Source: Methylobacterium sp. Leaf99 (lineage in GTDB: Bacteria; Pseudomonadota; Alphaproteobacteria; Rhizobiales; Beijerinckiaceae). From it: a DNA stretch of 64,000 nucleotides. The notes beneath the pieces were generated by a model. That model saw nothing but the letters and a program-made list of their open reading frames with translations, did no database searches and had not been told where the DNA came from. The stretch spans positions 186,223-250,222 of the forward strand of contig NZ_LMMU01000001.1 of the NCBI RefSeq assembly GCF_001422375.1. The letters run 5' to 3'. This document shows, piece after piece, positions 25,982 to 36,158 of the stretch. The translations under genes and the position numbers were made by a program. The first letter of the stretch is position 1. Every line of letters begins with the position of its first letter.

Positions 25982-26977
25982 TCAGAAGTGGCTGAAGGAC
26001 GCCGCCGCGAAGGTTTTGCGTGATCCGTCCGACGCTTCGAAGGCCGGGGGAACATCACCGGCGGTTACCGTCCCGATGGGGTGTAGCGGAATGCCGATGG
26101 CCCCCGCGGCGAGGAGACAGGCATCGAGGCGCTCAGGCGGAATGGCGCAGAGGATCTCATAGTCGTCGCCGCCGGTCAGGACGGTGTCCATGAGGATCGG
26201 CGCCTGCGCCACGGCGCGGGCGGCGGCCGGGGAAAGCGGAACATCGGCGAGCCGGATCAGGGCGGAGCGCCCTTCCCCCGTCAGCATCTTGGCGAGATCA
26301 CCGGCGAGACCGTCCGAAATGTCCATGGCGGCCCGGGCATGGCGCCGCAGAACCGGCGCGAGGCCGAGGCGCGGACGCGGGTGCCAGTAGCGGTCGACCA
26401 GGGCGGCGCGAGCATCCCCACCGATGACATGACCCCAATCCGGCAGGGGTGAGCGACGGAGGGGCAACCCGAGGGCGGCATCGCCGATGGTGCCACTGAC
26501 GCAGAGAACGTCGCCGATCTCCGCCGTCATCCGCCGTACCATGGTCCCGTTGGAGACCTCACCGATGGCGGTGACGCCGATCATCAGCGGCCCGGCGGCA
26601 CGCACGGTATCGCCACCCAGCAGCGTACCGCCTAAATCCGCCAGGGCGTCGCCGAGCCCGGCGGCGAAAGCCCCGAGCCAGGCTTCGGTCCAGTCGTCGG
26701 GCAACGCCAGGGTCAGGAGGATACCGCGCGGAGCCGCGCCCTTGGCGGCCAGATCCGAAAAGTTCACCCCGACGGCCTTGCGGGCGATGGAGGCCGGCGG
26801 ATCGTCGGCGAAGAAGTGGATGCCCGCCACGATGGCGTCGGCCGTCAACACGAGGTCGCAGCCGGGGCTCGGCGTCAGGGTGGCGGCGTCGTCACGCATC
26901 CCGTCGGCCCCGGGGCCGGCGAGCGGCGCGAAGAAGCGCGCGATGAGGCCGTCCTCGGTGGGACGGTTCCCGCTCAC
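25982..26977 (-). CDS. thiL: thiamine-monophosphate kinase
   Basis: Phosphorylates thiamine monophosphate to the active cofactor thiamine diphosphate. The 331-residue protein has the AIR-synthase-like fold: GMRDDAATLTPSPG near the N-terminus (metal and phosphate binding), LTADAIVAGIHFFADDPP, GGDTVRAAGPLMIGVTAIG, and the C-terminal TGGDDYEILCAIPP. It starts with GTG, overlapping the nusB stop by 4 nt, so it is the last gene of the ribD-ribE-ribH-nusB-thiL run. That order is widely conserved in proteobacteria. Confidence 0.95.
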   Translation of the reverse strand: MSGNRPTEDGLIARFFAPLAGPGADGMRDDAATLTPSPGCDLVLTADAIVAGIHFFADDPPASIARKAVGVNFSDLAAKGAAPRGILLTLALPDDWTEAWLGAFAAGLGDALADLGGTLLGGDTVRAAGPLMIGVTAIGEVSNGTMVRRMTAEIGDVLCVSGTIGDAALGLPLRRSPLPDWGHVIGGDARAALVDRYWHPRPRLGLAPVLRRHARAAMDISDGLAGDLAKMLTGEGRSALIRLADVPLSPAAARAVAQAPILMDTVLTGGDDYEILCAIPPERLDACLLAAGAIGIPLHPIGTVTAGDVPPAFEASDGSRKTFAAASFSHF

Positions 26978-27453
26978 GCCCGGCCGGAACCGGGCAGGCC
27001 GGCGAATTCCTGGCCCCGAACCTCGCGCGCCACCTTGTCGAGGACGGCATTGACCATGCCGGGCTCGTCACCACCATAGAAGCTGTGGGCCACATCCACG
27101 TACTCGGAGATGGCAGCGCGGGCTGGCACGTCGCGGCGATGCATGAGTTCGTAGGCGCCGGCGCGGAGAATGGCACGCAGCACCGCCTCGATGCGCTTCA
27201 ACGGCCAACCCTGCGACAGGGCGCCGTCGAGCATCGGATCGATGGCGCGCTGCTCCTCGACGACGCCGCGGAGGAGATCGCGGAAGAAGGCGATCTCCGC
27301 CGGGGGATGCTCGACGCCGTCGACGGTCTGGCCGATCCAGAAGGTTTCGAACTCGGCCACCGCTTCGATGACGCCCTTGCCGGAGATCTCCATCTCGTAG
27401 AGTGCCTGCACCACAGAAAGGCGCGCGCCGCTGCGCTCGATGACTTTGGCCAT
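26974..27453 (-). CDS. nusB: transcription antitermination factor NusB
   Basis: A 159-residue all-helical RNA-binding protein that pairs with NusE/S10 at boxA of rRNA operons to prevent premature termination. Signature regions are RSGARLSVVQALYEMEISG at the start, the FFRDLLRGVVEEQRAIDPML helix and the closing AISEYVDVAHSFYGGDEPGMVNAVLDKVA. The reading frame is open long before this ATG, but the family start MAKVIERSGA is clear. It lies 5 nt after ribH and overlaps thiL. Confidence 0.95.
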   Translation of the reverse strand: MAKVIERSGARLSVVQALYEMEISGKGVIEAVAEFETFWIGQTVDGVEHPPAEIAFFRDLLRGVVEEQRAIDPMLDGALSQGWPLKRIEAVLRAILRAGAYELMHRRDVPARAAISEYVDVAHSFYGGDEPGMVNAVLDKVAREVRGQEFAGLPGSGRA

Positions 27454-27458
27454 GGTGC

Positions 27459-27965
27459 TCAATCCTCTCCGACGGGCGCGGCCGCGGCGGCCCGCTTGAG
27501 GGCCAGCACCGCGAGCGCCGCCTCGGCGGCCCCACCGCCCTTGTTCATCTCGGACACGCGGGCGCGGGCGAAGGCCTGCGCTTCCGTCTCCACCGTCAGG
27601 ATACCGTTGCCGAGCGGCAGCAGCCGCTGCACGGACAGGTCCATCAATGCACGCGCACTCTCGCCGGCGACGATGTCGTAGTGCCCGGTTTCGCCCCGGA
27701 TGACACAGCCGAGCGCTACGGCGGCGTCGTAGGGCCGGCCGGCGCGTGCGGCGGCTTCGATCAGGATGGCGATGGCGGCGGGAATCTCGAGGGCGCCCGG
27801 TACGGTGACCACGGTGCCCTCGGCCTCGGAGGCGTCCAGCGCCGCCTGCGCGCCGGCAAGCAGTTCGTCGGCGAGTTCGTCGTAGTAGCGCGCCTCGACC
27901 ACGAGGACGCGCGCACCCCTCACGATGGCGGGCGACGGACGGGAGGCGGGTGGGGTCGAAACCAT
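27459..27965 (-). CDS. ribH: 6,7-dimethyl-8-ribityllumazine synthase
   Basis: Condenses 5-amino-6-ribitylaminouracil with 3,4-dihydroxy-2-butanone 4-phosphate, the penultimate step of riboflavin synthesis. The 168-residue protein has [19 protein letters not shown], the [18 protein letters not shown] substrate loop, [16 protein letters not shown] with the catalytic His, and [16 protein letters not shown]. The C-terminal Ala-rich tail is slightly long. A 189-nt gap separates it from ribE upstream; I looked there for an FMN riboswitch and did not find one. Confidence 0.95.
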   Translation of the reverse strand: MVSTPPASRPSPAIVRGARVLVVEARYYDELADELLAGAQAALDASEAEGTVVTVPGALEIPAAIAILIEAAARAGRPYDAAVALGCVIRGETGHYDIVAGESARALMDLSVQRLLPLGNGILTVETEAQAFARARVSEMNKGGGAAEAALAVLALKRAAAAAPVGED

Positions 27966-28154
27966 CGAGGGGCCTTATCGAATGCGCGGCGCTTGGGCGG
28001 GCTTTTCGTGCTTTTTGGACGTCGCCACCCCGGATCGACCGGGTTGCCCCGGCTCGCGCGCCGAGTCTGTGCCGTAGCCGACCCGATCGGAAGGCCCGAG
28101 CGATAGACCTTAGGCGCCCGGCGGACAAGGCGGCGGACAACCGTCGCGGACGTT

Positions 28155-28799
28155 TCAGTCGGCGAGCGCCGGCTGTGCTTCCGTAAGGCGCGCGGCGTAG
28201 CGGGCAATGAGATCGACCTCGAGGTTGAGGGAATCGCCCTGGCGGCGCCGGCCCCAGGTGGTCACCGCCAGGGTGTGGGGGATCAGGAGGACCGAGAACA
28301 GGTTGCCCGCGACGGTGTTGACGGTGAGCGAGGTGCCGTCGAGGCAGACCGAACCCTTCTGGGCAATGAAGCGGGCAAGCCCCCCCGGCGCCCGCAGGGT
28401 GAAGCGGTCGCTCGGCGCCCATTGCGGATCGCCGATGCCCCCGGTCACCGATTCCCGGGCGACGATCTCGGCGCGGCCATCGACATGGCCGGTGACGAGG
28501 TGGCCGCCGAGTTCGTCACCGATCTTCAGGGAGCGTTCGAGGTTCACCCGCGTGCCCGCGACCCAGGTGCCGACGGTTGTCAGCGCCAGGGTCTCGGCGG
28601 CGGCGTCGACACTGAACTCGCAGCCCCCCGCCACGCCCTCTACGGCCACGGCCGTCAGGCAGGGGCCGGAGCAGGCGATGGAGGCGCCGAGGGCGATGGT
28701 GGCCGGATCGTAGGCAGAGCGAATGCGAATGCGGCGTAGGCGGTCGTCGCCCGACACGCTCACGACCTCTCCGACATCGGTGACGAGACCGGTGAACAT
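28155..28799 (-). CDS. ribE: riboflavin synthase alpha chain
   Basis: Dismutates two lumazine molecules to riboflavin. The 214-residue protein has two tandem barrel repeats, each with the lumazine-binding pattern: first MFTGLVTDVGEV with GASIACSGPCLTAVAVEG, second GGHLVTGHVDGRAEIV with KGSVCLDGTSLTVNTV. It is trimeric in the family. Its ATG directly abuts the ribD stop (28799/28800). By another naming scheme the gene would be ribC. Confidence 0.95.
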   Translation of the reverse strand: MFTGLVTDVGEVVSVSGDDRLRRIRIRSAYDPATIALGASIACSGPCLTAVAVEGVAGGCEFSVDAAAETLALTTVGTWVAGTRVNLERSLKIGDELGGHLVTGHVDGRAEIVARESVTGGIGDPQWAPSDRFTLRAPGGLARFIAQKGSVCLDGTSLTVNTVAGNLFSVLLIPHTLAVTTWGRRRQGDSLNLEVDLIARYAARLTEAQPALAD

Positions 28800-29900
28800 C
28801 TAGGGGCTCCGCTCATACGTGACCGCGCGGTCGGGACCGAAGTCGCGCGTCTCGACAGGTGTCAGATGGCCCCGCGACAGGCTGGCGTCGAGGTGCGGCC
28901 CGATCGCCGGAAGGCCGCCCGTTCCGAGGGCATGAGGGCCGGTGATCAGGGTACAGACATCGACGAGATCGGCGCGCGCCAGGGCATCGGCGAGGTGGGG
29001 ACCGCCTTCGCAGCAGATGCGAGTGACGCCGCGCTCGGCCAAGGCTTCCAGGGCAGCGGGAAGATCGATCCGACCGCCCGGCTCGGCGGCGACGCTGATC
29101 ACCTCAACACCGAAGGAGGCGAGCATGCGCTTCGGATGAGCCGGTGCGTTGCGGGTGGTGATCACGAGGGTGGGGATGTCGCGTGCGCCCCGCACGAGGT
29201 GGGTCGAAGGCTGCAGCCGCAGGCTCGAATCGAGGACGACGCGCAGGGGCGAACGTCCCGACAGACCGGGAAGGCGCACGGTGAGGGACGGGTCGTCGGC
29301 CCGGGCCGTGCCGATGCCGACGAGGATCGCGTCCGCATGGGCTCGCCATAAGTGGACGGCACCGTCGGCGATGGGGCCGGTGATGCGCAAGCGCTGGTCC
29401 GGCGCCCCGGCGGCGAAGCCGTCCAGGGTCCGGGCGAGCTTGAGGTGCAGGCTCGGGCGCCCCTTGGTGACGCGGGTGACGTGGCCGATGTGATCACGGG
29501 CGGCGCGCTTGCGCAGAAGTCCCGTCTCGACGACGATTCCGGCGTCCTCGAGGAGTCTGTGGCCGCGTCCGGCAACGCGCGGGTCGGGATCCTCCACGGC
29601 GGTGACGACGCGGGCGATCCCGGACGCGATGATGCTGTCCGTGCAGGGCGGGGTGCGGCCGTGATGCGAGCACGGCTCCAAGGTCACGTAGAGGGTGGCG
29701 CCGCGTACGGCATCGCCCGCCATGGCGAGCGCCTGCGGCTCGGCATGGGGCCGGCCGCCAACCTCGGTCACGCCCTGTCCGACGATGCGTCCGTCCGCCA
29801 CTACGACGGCCCCGACGGAGGGGTTGGGCCAAGTCCGCCCGAGGTTGCGGTGGCCCAAGGCCAGGGCGAGCCCCATGAAGCGGATATCGGTGCCGCTCAT
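28800..29900 (-). CDS. ribD: bifunctional riboflavin deaminase/reductase
   Basis: A two-domain enzyme of 366 residues. The N-terminal CMP/dCMP-deaminase-like domain binds zinc through [11 protein letters not shown] and [16 protein letters not shown]. The C-terminal reductase domain (from about residue 150) has [15 protein letters not shown] and [14 protein letters not shown]. It converts 2,5-diamino-6-ribosylamino-4-pyrimidinone phosphate to the ribityl-uracil intermediate. Its start overlaps the nrdR stop by 4 nt, coupling the riboflavin genes to nrdR. Confidence 0.95.
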   Translation of the reverse strand: MSGTDIRFMGLALALGHRNLGRTWPNPSVGAVVVADGRIVGQGVTEVGGRPHAEPQALAMAGDAVRGATLYVTLEPCSHHGRTPPCTDSIIASGIARVVTAVEDPDPRVAGRGHRLLEDAGIVVETGLLRKRAARDHIGHVTRVTKGRPSLHLKLARTLDGFAAGAPDQRLRITGPIADGAVHLWRAHADAILVGIGTARADDPSLTVRLPGLSGRSPLRVVLDSSLRLQPSTHLVRGARDIPTLVITTRNAPAHPKRMLASFGVEVISVAAEPGGRIDLPAALEALAERGVTRICCEGGPHLADALARADLVDVCTLITGPHALGTGGLPAIGPHLDASLSRGHLTPVETRDFGPDRAVTYERSP

Positions 29901-30418
29901 GATCGTGGCCGGGGCAGGCCCTTGGGGCGCAGGGGCGTTACGCTGGACTCGTCGGTGGGCGCGGATCCGGCCGACGATTCGCCCAAGGTGCCCAGCAGCG
30001 CCTTGAAGTCGCTGGCTTCGCGGAAATTCTTATAGACCGAAGCGAAGCGCACGTAGGCGACGTCGTCGAGACCCTTCAACCCCTCCATCACCAATTCGCC
30101 GATGGATTCGGTGGTGATCTCCGCTTCGCCGCCGCTCTCGAGCTGGCGGGTGATGCCGCTCACGAGGCGCTCGATCCGCTCGGGGTCGACCGCCCGCTTG
30201 CGGAGCGCCACGCCGATGGAGCGCTGAAGCTTGTCCCGGTCGAACGGCACGCGCTTGCCCGAGCGCTTGAGCACGGTGAGCTCGCGCAGTTGCACCCGCT
30301 CGAAGGTGGTGAAGCGGCCACCGCAATCCGGGCAGACCCGCCGCCGGCGGATCGCATCGTCGGTGGGGCGCGAGTCCTTCACCTGGGTGTCGGGGCCGCT
30401 GCAATAGGGACAGCGCAT
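29897..30418 (-). CDS. nrdR: transcriptional repressor NrdR
   Basis: A 173-residue repressor of ribonucleotide reductase genes. It begins [21 protein letters not shown], whose CxxC pairs with CPDCGGRF to form the zinc ribbon that binds NrdR boxes. The following ATP-cone domain (about 50-140) senses ATP/d[23 protein letters not shown] and [20 protein letters not shown]. The C-terminal tail of about 20 residues is variable. The frame runs upstream to 30508, but the family start is clear at 30418. A strong hairpin with a T-rich trailer lies just upstream, between glyA and this gene. Confidence 0.96.
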   Translation of the reverse strand: MRCPYCSGPDTQVKDSRPTDDAIRRRRVCPDCGGRFTTFERVQLRELTVLKRSGKRVPFDRDKLQRSIGVALRKRAVDPERIERLVSGITRQLESGGEAEITTESIGELVMEGLKGLDDVAYVRFASVYKNFREASDFKALLGTLGESSAGSAPTDESSVTPLRPKGLPRPRS

Positions 30419-30441
30419 CGGGCGGACACCTGTGTGGGCGC

Positions 30442-30483
30442 GGAGAAACGAGAAACGGCCGCGGATCACGTGACCCCCGGCCG
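30442..30483 (-). terminator. rho-independent terminator between glyA and nrdR
   Basis: On the minus strand, CGGCCGGGGGTCAC faces GTGATCCGCGGCCG (30456-30483): 13 of 14 positions can pair, with one G-G mismatch and one G-T wobble. The trailer TTTCTCGTTTCTCC follows. It lies about 50 nt after the glyA stop and ends about 25 nt before the nrdR ATG. It should terminate glyA transcripts and could also act as an attenuator ahead of nrdR. Confidence 0.75.
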
Positions 30484-30536
30484 CCCTCCTTAGCCTGTTG
30501 CAGTGCACGCGTTAAGCGCGAACACCGCCGTGCGGC

Positions 30537-31841
<1,305 letters not shown>

Positions 31842-32194
31842 GGAAGGCCTCGATTTGTTGAACGGGCGAAGGCGTCCGTTATCCGCTGGCGTAAGGCGGG
31901 CGGACGCTCGATGGGCAATTTACTACACGTGCGGCGGGATGAGGCCAAGCGCAGCTAATTTGCAGCGTCCTTGGAAAAAATTTGAAATTCCTTCCCACGG
32001 CGGGTTCGCGAAGCTGGGCCGATGCACCGTTGCGAGCCACGATCCGCAGGGCGGAGTACGCTCGACATCACACGAACAAACACAGAACTTGCTTCTGGTT
32101 GTGAAATCGATTCGACGCAATCGCGTCGTTCCGCCTCAGCCATAACTCGTGGGAAGCCGCGTCATCGGGCGATCCGACACGGAAGGATGTTCCG
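31842..32194. other. divergent intergenic region between glyA and an unknown gene
   Basis: 353 nt that must hold the glyA promoter and that of the gene at 32195. GC content drops around 31950-32110. An inverted repeat CGACGC-AATC-GCGTCG lies at 32113-32128. I found no RNA gene and no convincing -35/-10 pair. Confidence 0.45.
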
Positions 32195-32662
32195 ATGTCA
32201 TTATCTGCAACCGTTCTCAGCAACCGCCGCCTCACGACCGTCGGCGAGTGGCAGGCAGCCATCCGTGCAATCGGCTTCGATCTCGTCCTCGATAGTGAAG
32301 CGGACAGGCGCGTCGACGATCTGGGCGGCCATCTACCCGCGCACCGGGAAGGGCAGGAGGCCGGCTTCGAGTGCTGTCCTGTCGGCACCGACGACGCTGC
32401 GGAAACTGTCGAGATGGACCTGGATACGGATTTCGGCGGTCCCTGGACTTGCGCCCTCGATTTCAGGTTTGTCGGCTTTGCGAATGCGTGCGGCGTCAAT
32501 ATCGCGGGGGCAGCCTATGCCCACGTGACCGGCGGTATCTTCTACGAGAGCGAGGGCGGCGACCTTTACGACGCGCAAGCGGCGATCGCGTTCGCTCGAA
32601 CGACGGAAATCGAAACGCGCCGGTACATCGCGCAATCCGAAGCGCAACATGCCGAAGCCTGA
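32195..32662 (+). CDS. conserved protein of unknown function
   Basis: A 155-residue, strongly acidic soluble protein beginning MSLSATVLSNRRLTTVGEWQAAIRA. It belongs to a sporadic bacterial family that I recognise by pattern only: a GEWQAAIRAIGFDL opening, a GFECCPVGTDDAAE centre, and an aromatic core DFGGPWTCALDFRF followed by the paired-Ala helix AGAAYAHVTGGIFYES. Size, acidity and erratic occurrence are reminiscent of contact-toxin immunity proteins, but no toxin gene is adjacent and this is not claimed. It is convergent with the L,D-transpeptidase gene. Confidence 0.65.
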   Translation: MSLSATVLSNRRLTTVGEWQAAIRAIGFDLVLDSEADRRVDDLGGHLPAHREGQEAGFECCPVGTDDAAETVEMDLDTDFGGPWTCALDFRFVGFANACGVNIAGAAYAHVTGGIFYESEGGDLYDAQAAIAFARTTEIETRRYIAQSEAQHAEA

Positions 32663-32753
32663 CATGCGAAGACGGCGGACGATACCTCGCCCGCCGCCTG
32701 AGTCAGTGCTTGCGGATGCCACTCAGCGAGCTGTGCGCGCTGCGTCTCAACCT

Positions 32754-34052
32754 TTAGTTCTCTTCGTCGCCCGGCTCGAAGCTTGGCACCTGCTCGGCGC
32801 TGGCCACGGGAGTCGGGGCCGAGAGGGTGGACGGCACGTTCACGCCGTCGCGCTTGTAGATGTCGTCGCGGAACTGCACCGAACCGTCGGGGGTCGCCCA
32901 GGCGGTGATGTAGGTCCAGTAGACCGGCACGGGGGTGCTGAGGGTGGCGTCGACGCGCTTGCCGCTCTCAATGGCCTGCTCCACCTGATCGCGCCCCCAG
33001 CCGGGCGTGTCCTTGAGAAGCCAGGTGATGTACTCGCGCACGTTCTGCACGCGCACGCAGCCCGAAGAGATGAAGCGGAAATCGTCGCCGTAGACGCCCT
33101 TGGAGTTGGTGTCGTGCATGAACACGCCGTGCGGATTCGGGATATTGATCCGCACGATGCCCATGGAATTGAAGTCCGCACCCGAATCCTGGCGGTAGCG
33201 GTAGCGCGTGCCCTCGTCCGAGTTCCAGTTCACCGAAGCCGGGGAGATTTCGGTCTCGCCGGTGAAGATGCGGATCTTGTTTTCGGTGAGGTAGTTCGGG
33301 TCCTTCTGCATCTTGGGGATGAGGTCCTTCTTCACGATGGAAGCCGGGACCGTCCAGAACGGGTTGAAATTGATCTGCGTCGCCTTGGTGTTCATGATCG
33401 GCGACTGGCGATCGATCTTACCGACGCCGGCGGCGTGCAGGGTCACGACCTGACCGTTCTCCACCGTCTGCACCAAGGCGGCGGGGATGTTGGTGATGAC
33501 GAAGCGGTTGCCGAGGTTACCCGCGTAGGAGCGCAGACGCTGCACATTGATTTCGAGCTGGTGCAGGCGGATGTCGGCCGGCACGTTCATGGCCTGCTGC
33601 GTCGCCATGCTCATGGCGCCGGTCTGACTCAAGCCATGCCGGGCCTGAAAGCGCTTCACGCCGGCCGAGACGTAGGAATCGTAGACGCCCGAGCCGCCGG
33701 ACGCCGAATCAAGGTCGCCGGAAACGATGAGGCGCTGGCGGACGGCGCCGACCGCCGGCCCCTTGGCGCCGATGCGCAGGCGGTCGGCCCCCGAGACCGG
33801 CTTCCATCCGCCGCGGTTCACGATGTCCCGATAACGCTCGATGGTCTGCTCGGAAGCCGCGATGGTCTGGGGAGACAGGATCGGCGTCGAGGAACGCCGG
33901 ACCTGCATGGTGGTCGGCGCGGCGTAGTCCTGCGCCCACTCGGCCTGGGCGAACCCGCCCTGCTCGCGGGCGGACGCCGCGTGGCCCACGAGGGCGACGG
34001 ACGCGGCGAGGGCGAGGCCGAGGGACCGGGGATGGAGAGCCTGTTTCAGCAT
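32754..34052 (-). CDS. L,D-transpeptidase (YcbB/LdtD-like)
   Basis: A periplasmic 432-residue enzyme that makes 3-3 crosslinks in peptidoglycan or attaches proteins to it. It has an N-terminal signal peptide (LALAASVALVGHAASA), a peptidoglycan-binding domain at about residues 95-155 (GAVRQRLIVSGDL, GVKRFQARHGLSQTG), and a YkuD catalytic domain. Active-site elements are HGVFMHDT and SSGCVRVQNV, with the nucleophilic Cys. The C-terminal tail is acidic. It is monocistronic. Confidence 0.93.
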   Translation of the reverse strand: MLKQALHPRSLGLALAASVALVGHAASAREQGGFAQAEWAQDYAAPTTMQVRRSSTPILSPQTIAASEQTIERYRDIVNRGGWKPVSGADRLRIGAKGPAVGAVRQRLIVSGDLDSASGGSGVYDSYVSAGVKRFQARHGLSQTGAMSMATQQAMNVPADIRLHQLEINVQRLRSYAGNLGNRFVITNIPAALVQTVENGQVVTLHAAGVGKIDRQSPIMNTKATQINFNPFWTVPASIVKKDLIPKMQKDPNYLTENKIRIFTGETEISPASVNWNSDEGTRYRYRQDSGADFNSMGIVRINIPNPHGVFMHDTNSKGVYGDDFRFISSGCVRVQNVREYITWLLKDTPGWGRDQVEQAIESGKRVDATLSTPVPVYWTYITAWATPDGSVQFRDDIYKRDGVNVPSTLSAPTPVASAEQVPSFEPGDEEN

Positions 34053-34570
34053 CGGGCGAACTCTGATCTGACGTAGGGTGCGGCGTCGGGGGCCCGGCCG
34101 CCGACGCCATGCGCCGGGTTCGGACCACCCCTTGCCACGAACGTGTCGGGGTGGGGTTAAGAACTCATGGCGGCCGGGCTAGAATATGGCACCAGCGGAC
34201 TTCGCGATGACTTCCGCGCGAGCGTATCGCCTCCGCCACAGGGCCAATGCGGGCGTGACCCGGGCTGCGGCCCGCTCGGGCCCTATCGATCCCACACATC
34301 GGGCCCTACGGGAACCAAACAGGGCACGGGACAACGAAGTCTCATAAAGCATTGTCAACGCTGCATGATTCCCTGCGGCCCATCGTCGGCTCGGCCCTGC
34401 ACGGAGCAGACTGCCGGACACGAATGCCCGTGGGTCATCGCGGTCTCGTACGGTGCGCCGACGAAGTGCTCTTGCGCACGATCGATTTGCGCGCATGGTC
34501 GTCGCGCGTCGACCGCCCCGGGCTGGAGCCCGCTCGCCTCGTCCCTCCGCCTTACCTACGGACCAATTCG
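34053..34570. other. 518-nt divergent intergenic region with a duplicated GGGCCC word
   Basis: The gap separates the L,D-transpeptidase from the copper chaperone gene and must hold both promoters. The 10-mer TCGGGCCCTA occurs at 34276-34285 and 34299-34308, 23 bp apart, each centred on the palindrome GGGCCC. Reading frames in both directions cross the gap but look non-coding. No RNA gene was recognised. Confidence 0.45.
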
Positions 34571-35089
34571 ATGACCCGCCGTATCTGCTCCGCCCTCTGC
34601 TTCGCCCTGTCGGTCACCACCCTCGGTCTCGCGGCCCCGGCCCGCGCCGCCGAGCCCGTCATGGCCGGGGCCCTGCGCATCGAGACGCCATGGATGCGGG
34701 CGACGCCGGGGGGCGCCAAGGTCGCGGGTGGCTACGTCCGCGTCACCAACACGGGCACGCAGGCCGACCGCCTCACGGGGGCGGCCATCGCCACTGCTGG
34801 CCGCGGCGCGATCCATTCCATGACCATGGCGGGCAGCGTCATGAAGATGGCGCCGGTGCCGGAGGGGTTGCCCATCGGGCCGGGCCAGACCATCGAGCTG
34901 AAACCGGGCGGTCTCCACCTCATGTTCGAGGATCTCAAGACCGCGCCGAAGGTGGGCGAGCCCGTTTCCGGGACCTTGAGCTTCGAGCGCGCCGGCACCG
35001 TGCCGGTCACCTTCGCAGTGGCGCCCATCGGCGCGACGAGCCCGAACGCGGCCGGGCCTGCCGCTCCGGCCCCACACCATCACCATTGA
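34571..35089 (+). CDS. PCu(A)C-type periplasmic copper chaperone
   Basis: A 172-residue exported protein: signal peptide MTRRICSALCFALSVTTLGLAAPARA, then one PCu(A)C domain. Copper ligands follow the family motif, visible as IHSMTMAGSVMKM and GGLHLMFEDLK (His and Met residues). Such chaperones deliver Cu(I) to the CuA site of cytochrome c oxidase. The C-terminus ends in PAPHHHH, a natural tetra-histidine tail that could bind further metal. The frame is open upstream to 34352, but the signal peptide fixes the start at 34571. Confidence 0.9.
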   Translation: MTRRICSALCFALSVTTLGLAAPARAAEPVMAGALRIETPWMRATPGGAKVAGGYVRVTNTGTQADRLTGAAIATAGRGAIHSMTMAGSVMKMAPVPEGLPIGPGQTIELKPGGLHLMFEDLKTAPKVGEPVSGTLSFERAGTVPVTFAVAPIGATSPNAAGPAAPAPHHHH

Positions 35090-35141
35090 GGTCATGGCGG
35101 AAGAGGGTGCACCTGCAGGCGCCTGCGTCTAGACAGCGGGC

Positions 35142-36107
35142 ATGAGCCTCACAGCCGCCGTCGCGCCGTCCGTATCGAGCCACCCCGATGTGCATATCGG
35201 GCGCGACAACTGGCTGTTCCTGACGGGCGGCAGCAACGACGTCCAGGCGCAGTACGGCATGCCCGGCTTCCCGAGGGCCAAGCTCTGGCGCTGGCGCCGC
35301 CTTTTGGAGGAACGGACCCGGCGCCTCGCACGACGCGGCATCCGCTACGCCCACGTCGTCGCCCCGGAAAAGCTCGCGATTCACGACCACGGCTTCGATG
35401 GTCTCGTCGTCGATCCCGCCCGGTCTCCGGCCGTGCGCCTGGAGCGGTGGCTGCGCCTGTCGCCCGCCCGCCGATCCCTCGTCGATCTCGTACGGCCGTT
35501 CCGGGCGCGGGCGCGGGACACAGCGCTCTACCGGCACACCGACACGCATTGGACCTTCGCCGGCGGCTGGCTCGCCTATGCGGAGATCTGTCGGCATCTC
35601 GGTGTGCGCCCGCGCTACGACATCGCCGCGCGTCGCATGGGCTCACCCCACGTCTACGGCGGCGACCTCGGCGCGAAGTTCGAGCCGGTCCGCTGCGAAA
35701 TCGCCGAACCGTGCCTGTTCGAAAGCGCGGCGCGGCGGGTCTACGCCAATGACCTGATCACGGCGTTCGAAGCGGAAGGCCGCGGTCGGGATGCGCATAT
35801 CGGCGCCCACGCGATCTTTCGCAACGACTCACCGGAGGCCGATCCACGCCGCCTCGTGCTGTTCGGCGATTCCTACGCCCATCACACGGCCAACAACGCC
35901 ACCGGCACCCTGACGCCGATGCTGGCCGATACGTTTCGCGAGGTGCACGTCATGTGGTCCACCAGCATCGACTGGAACACCATCAGTCGGGTGCGGCCGG
36001 ACTTCGTCGTCTCGCAGATCGCCGAGCGCTTCATGGTGGAGGTGCCGCAGGCGGGGTTCGATATCGACAAGCTCGCGGCCATGGCCCTCGCGCGCAAGGG
36101 GTTTTGA
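35142..36107 (+). CDS. AlgX/AlgJ-like SGNH hydrolase-fold protein
   Basis: A 321-residue protein with the pattern of alginate O-acetyltransferase AlgX/AlgJ N-terminal domains. It has the opening HIGRDNWLFLTGGSNDV, the catalytic Asp-His segment YRHTDTHWTFAGGWLAY, and the nucleophile motif LVLFGDSYAHH. Usual members act in the periplasm on exopolysaccharide, yet no clear signal peptide is visible from the chosen start. No alg genes and no membrane acyltransferase are adjacent, so the acceptor is unknown. It could be cytoplasmic or use a non-classical route. It converges on mrcA with a long hairpin between them. Confidence 0.75.
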   Translation: MSLTAAVAPSVSSHPDVHIGRDNWLFLTGGSNDVQAQYGMPGFPRAKLWRWRRLLEERTRRLARRGIRYAHVVAPEKLAIHDHGFDGLVVDPARSPAVRLERWLRLSPARRSLVDLVRPFRARARDTALYRHTDTHWTFAGGWLAYAEICRHLGVRPRYDIAARRMGSPHVYGGDLGAKFEPVRCEIAEPCLFESAARRVYANDLITAFEAEGRGRDAHIGAHAIFRNDSPEADPRRLVLFGDSYAHHTANNATGTLTPMLADTFREVHVMWSTSIDWNTISRVRPDFVVSQIAERFMVEVPQAGFDIDKLAAMALARKGF

Positions 36108-36110
36108 GAC

Positions 36111-36147
36111 GCGAGACCGGCCGGGACAGGGGTCCGGTCGGTCTCGC
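36111..36147. terminator. bidirectional hairpin between convergent genes
   Basis: GCGAGACC at 36111-36118 pairs with GGTCTCGC at 36140-36147. Inside, GGCCGG-AC pairs with GTCCGGTC apart from one wobble and one bulge, leaving a loop of about 5 nt. It lies between the AlgX-like stop and the mrcA stop and can serve both strands. Confidence 0.7.
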
Positions 36148-36158
36148 AGCGTCGCTCG

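Noticed and set aside
27966..28154. Possible FMN riboswitch between ribE and ribH
   Set aside because: I looked for the conserved RFN core on the minus strand and found only a short CCCGG-TCGAT-CCGGG hairpin; the conserved boxes are absent.
32671..32698. GGCGG/CCGCC stem between the unknown gene and the L,D-transpeptidase
   Set aside because: A 5-6 bp GC stem with a long loop is expected by chance at this base composition.
34179..34496. 105-codon minus-strand ORF in the gap before the copper chaperone
   Set aside because: Composition is Arg/Ala-rich with no start context or recognisable domain; treated as a chance frame in a divergent promoter region.
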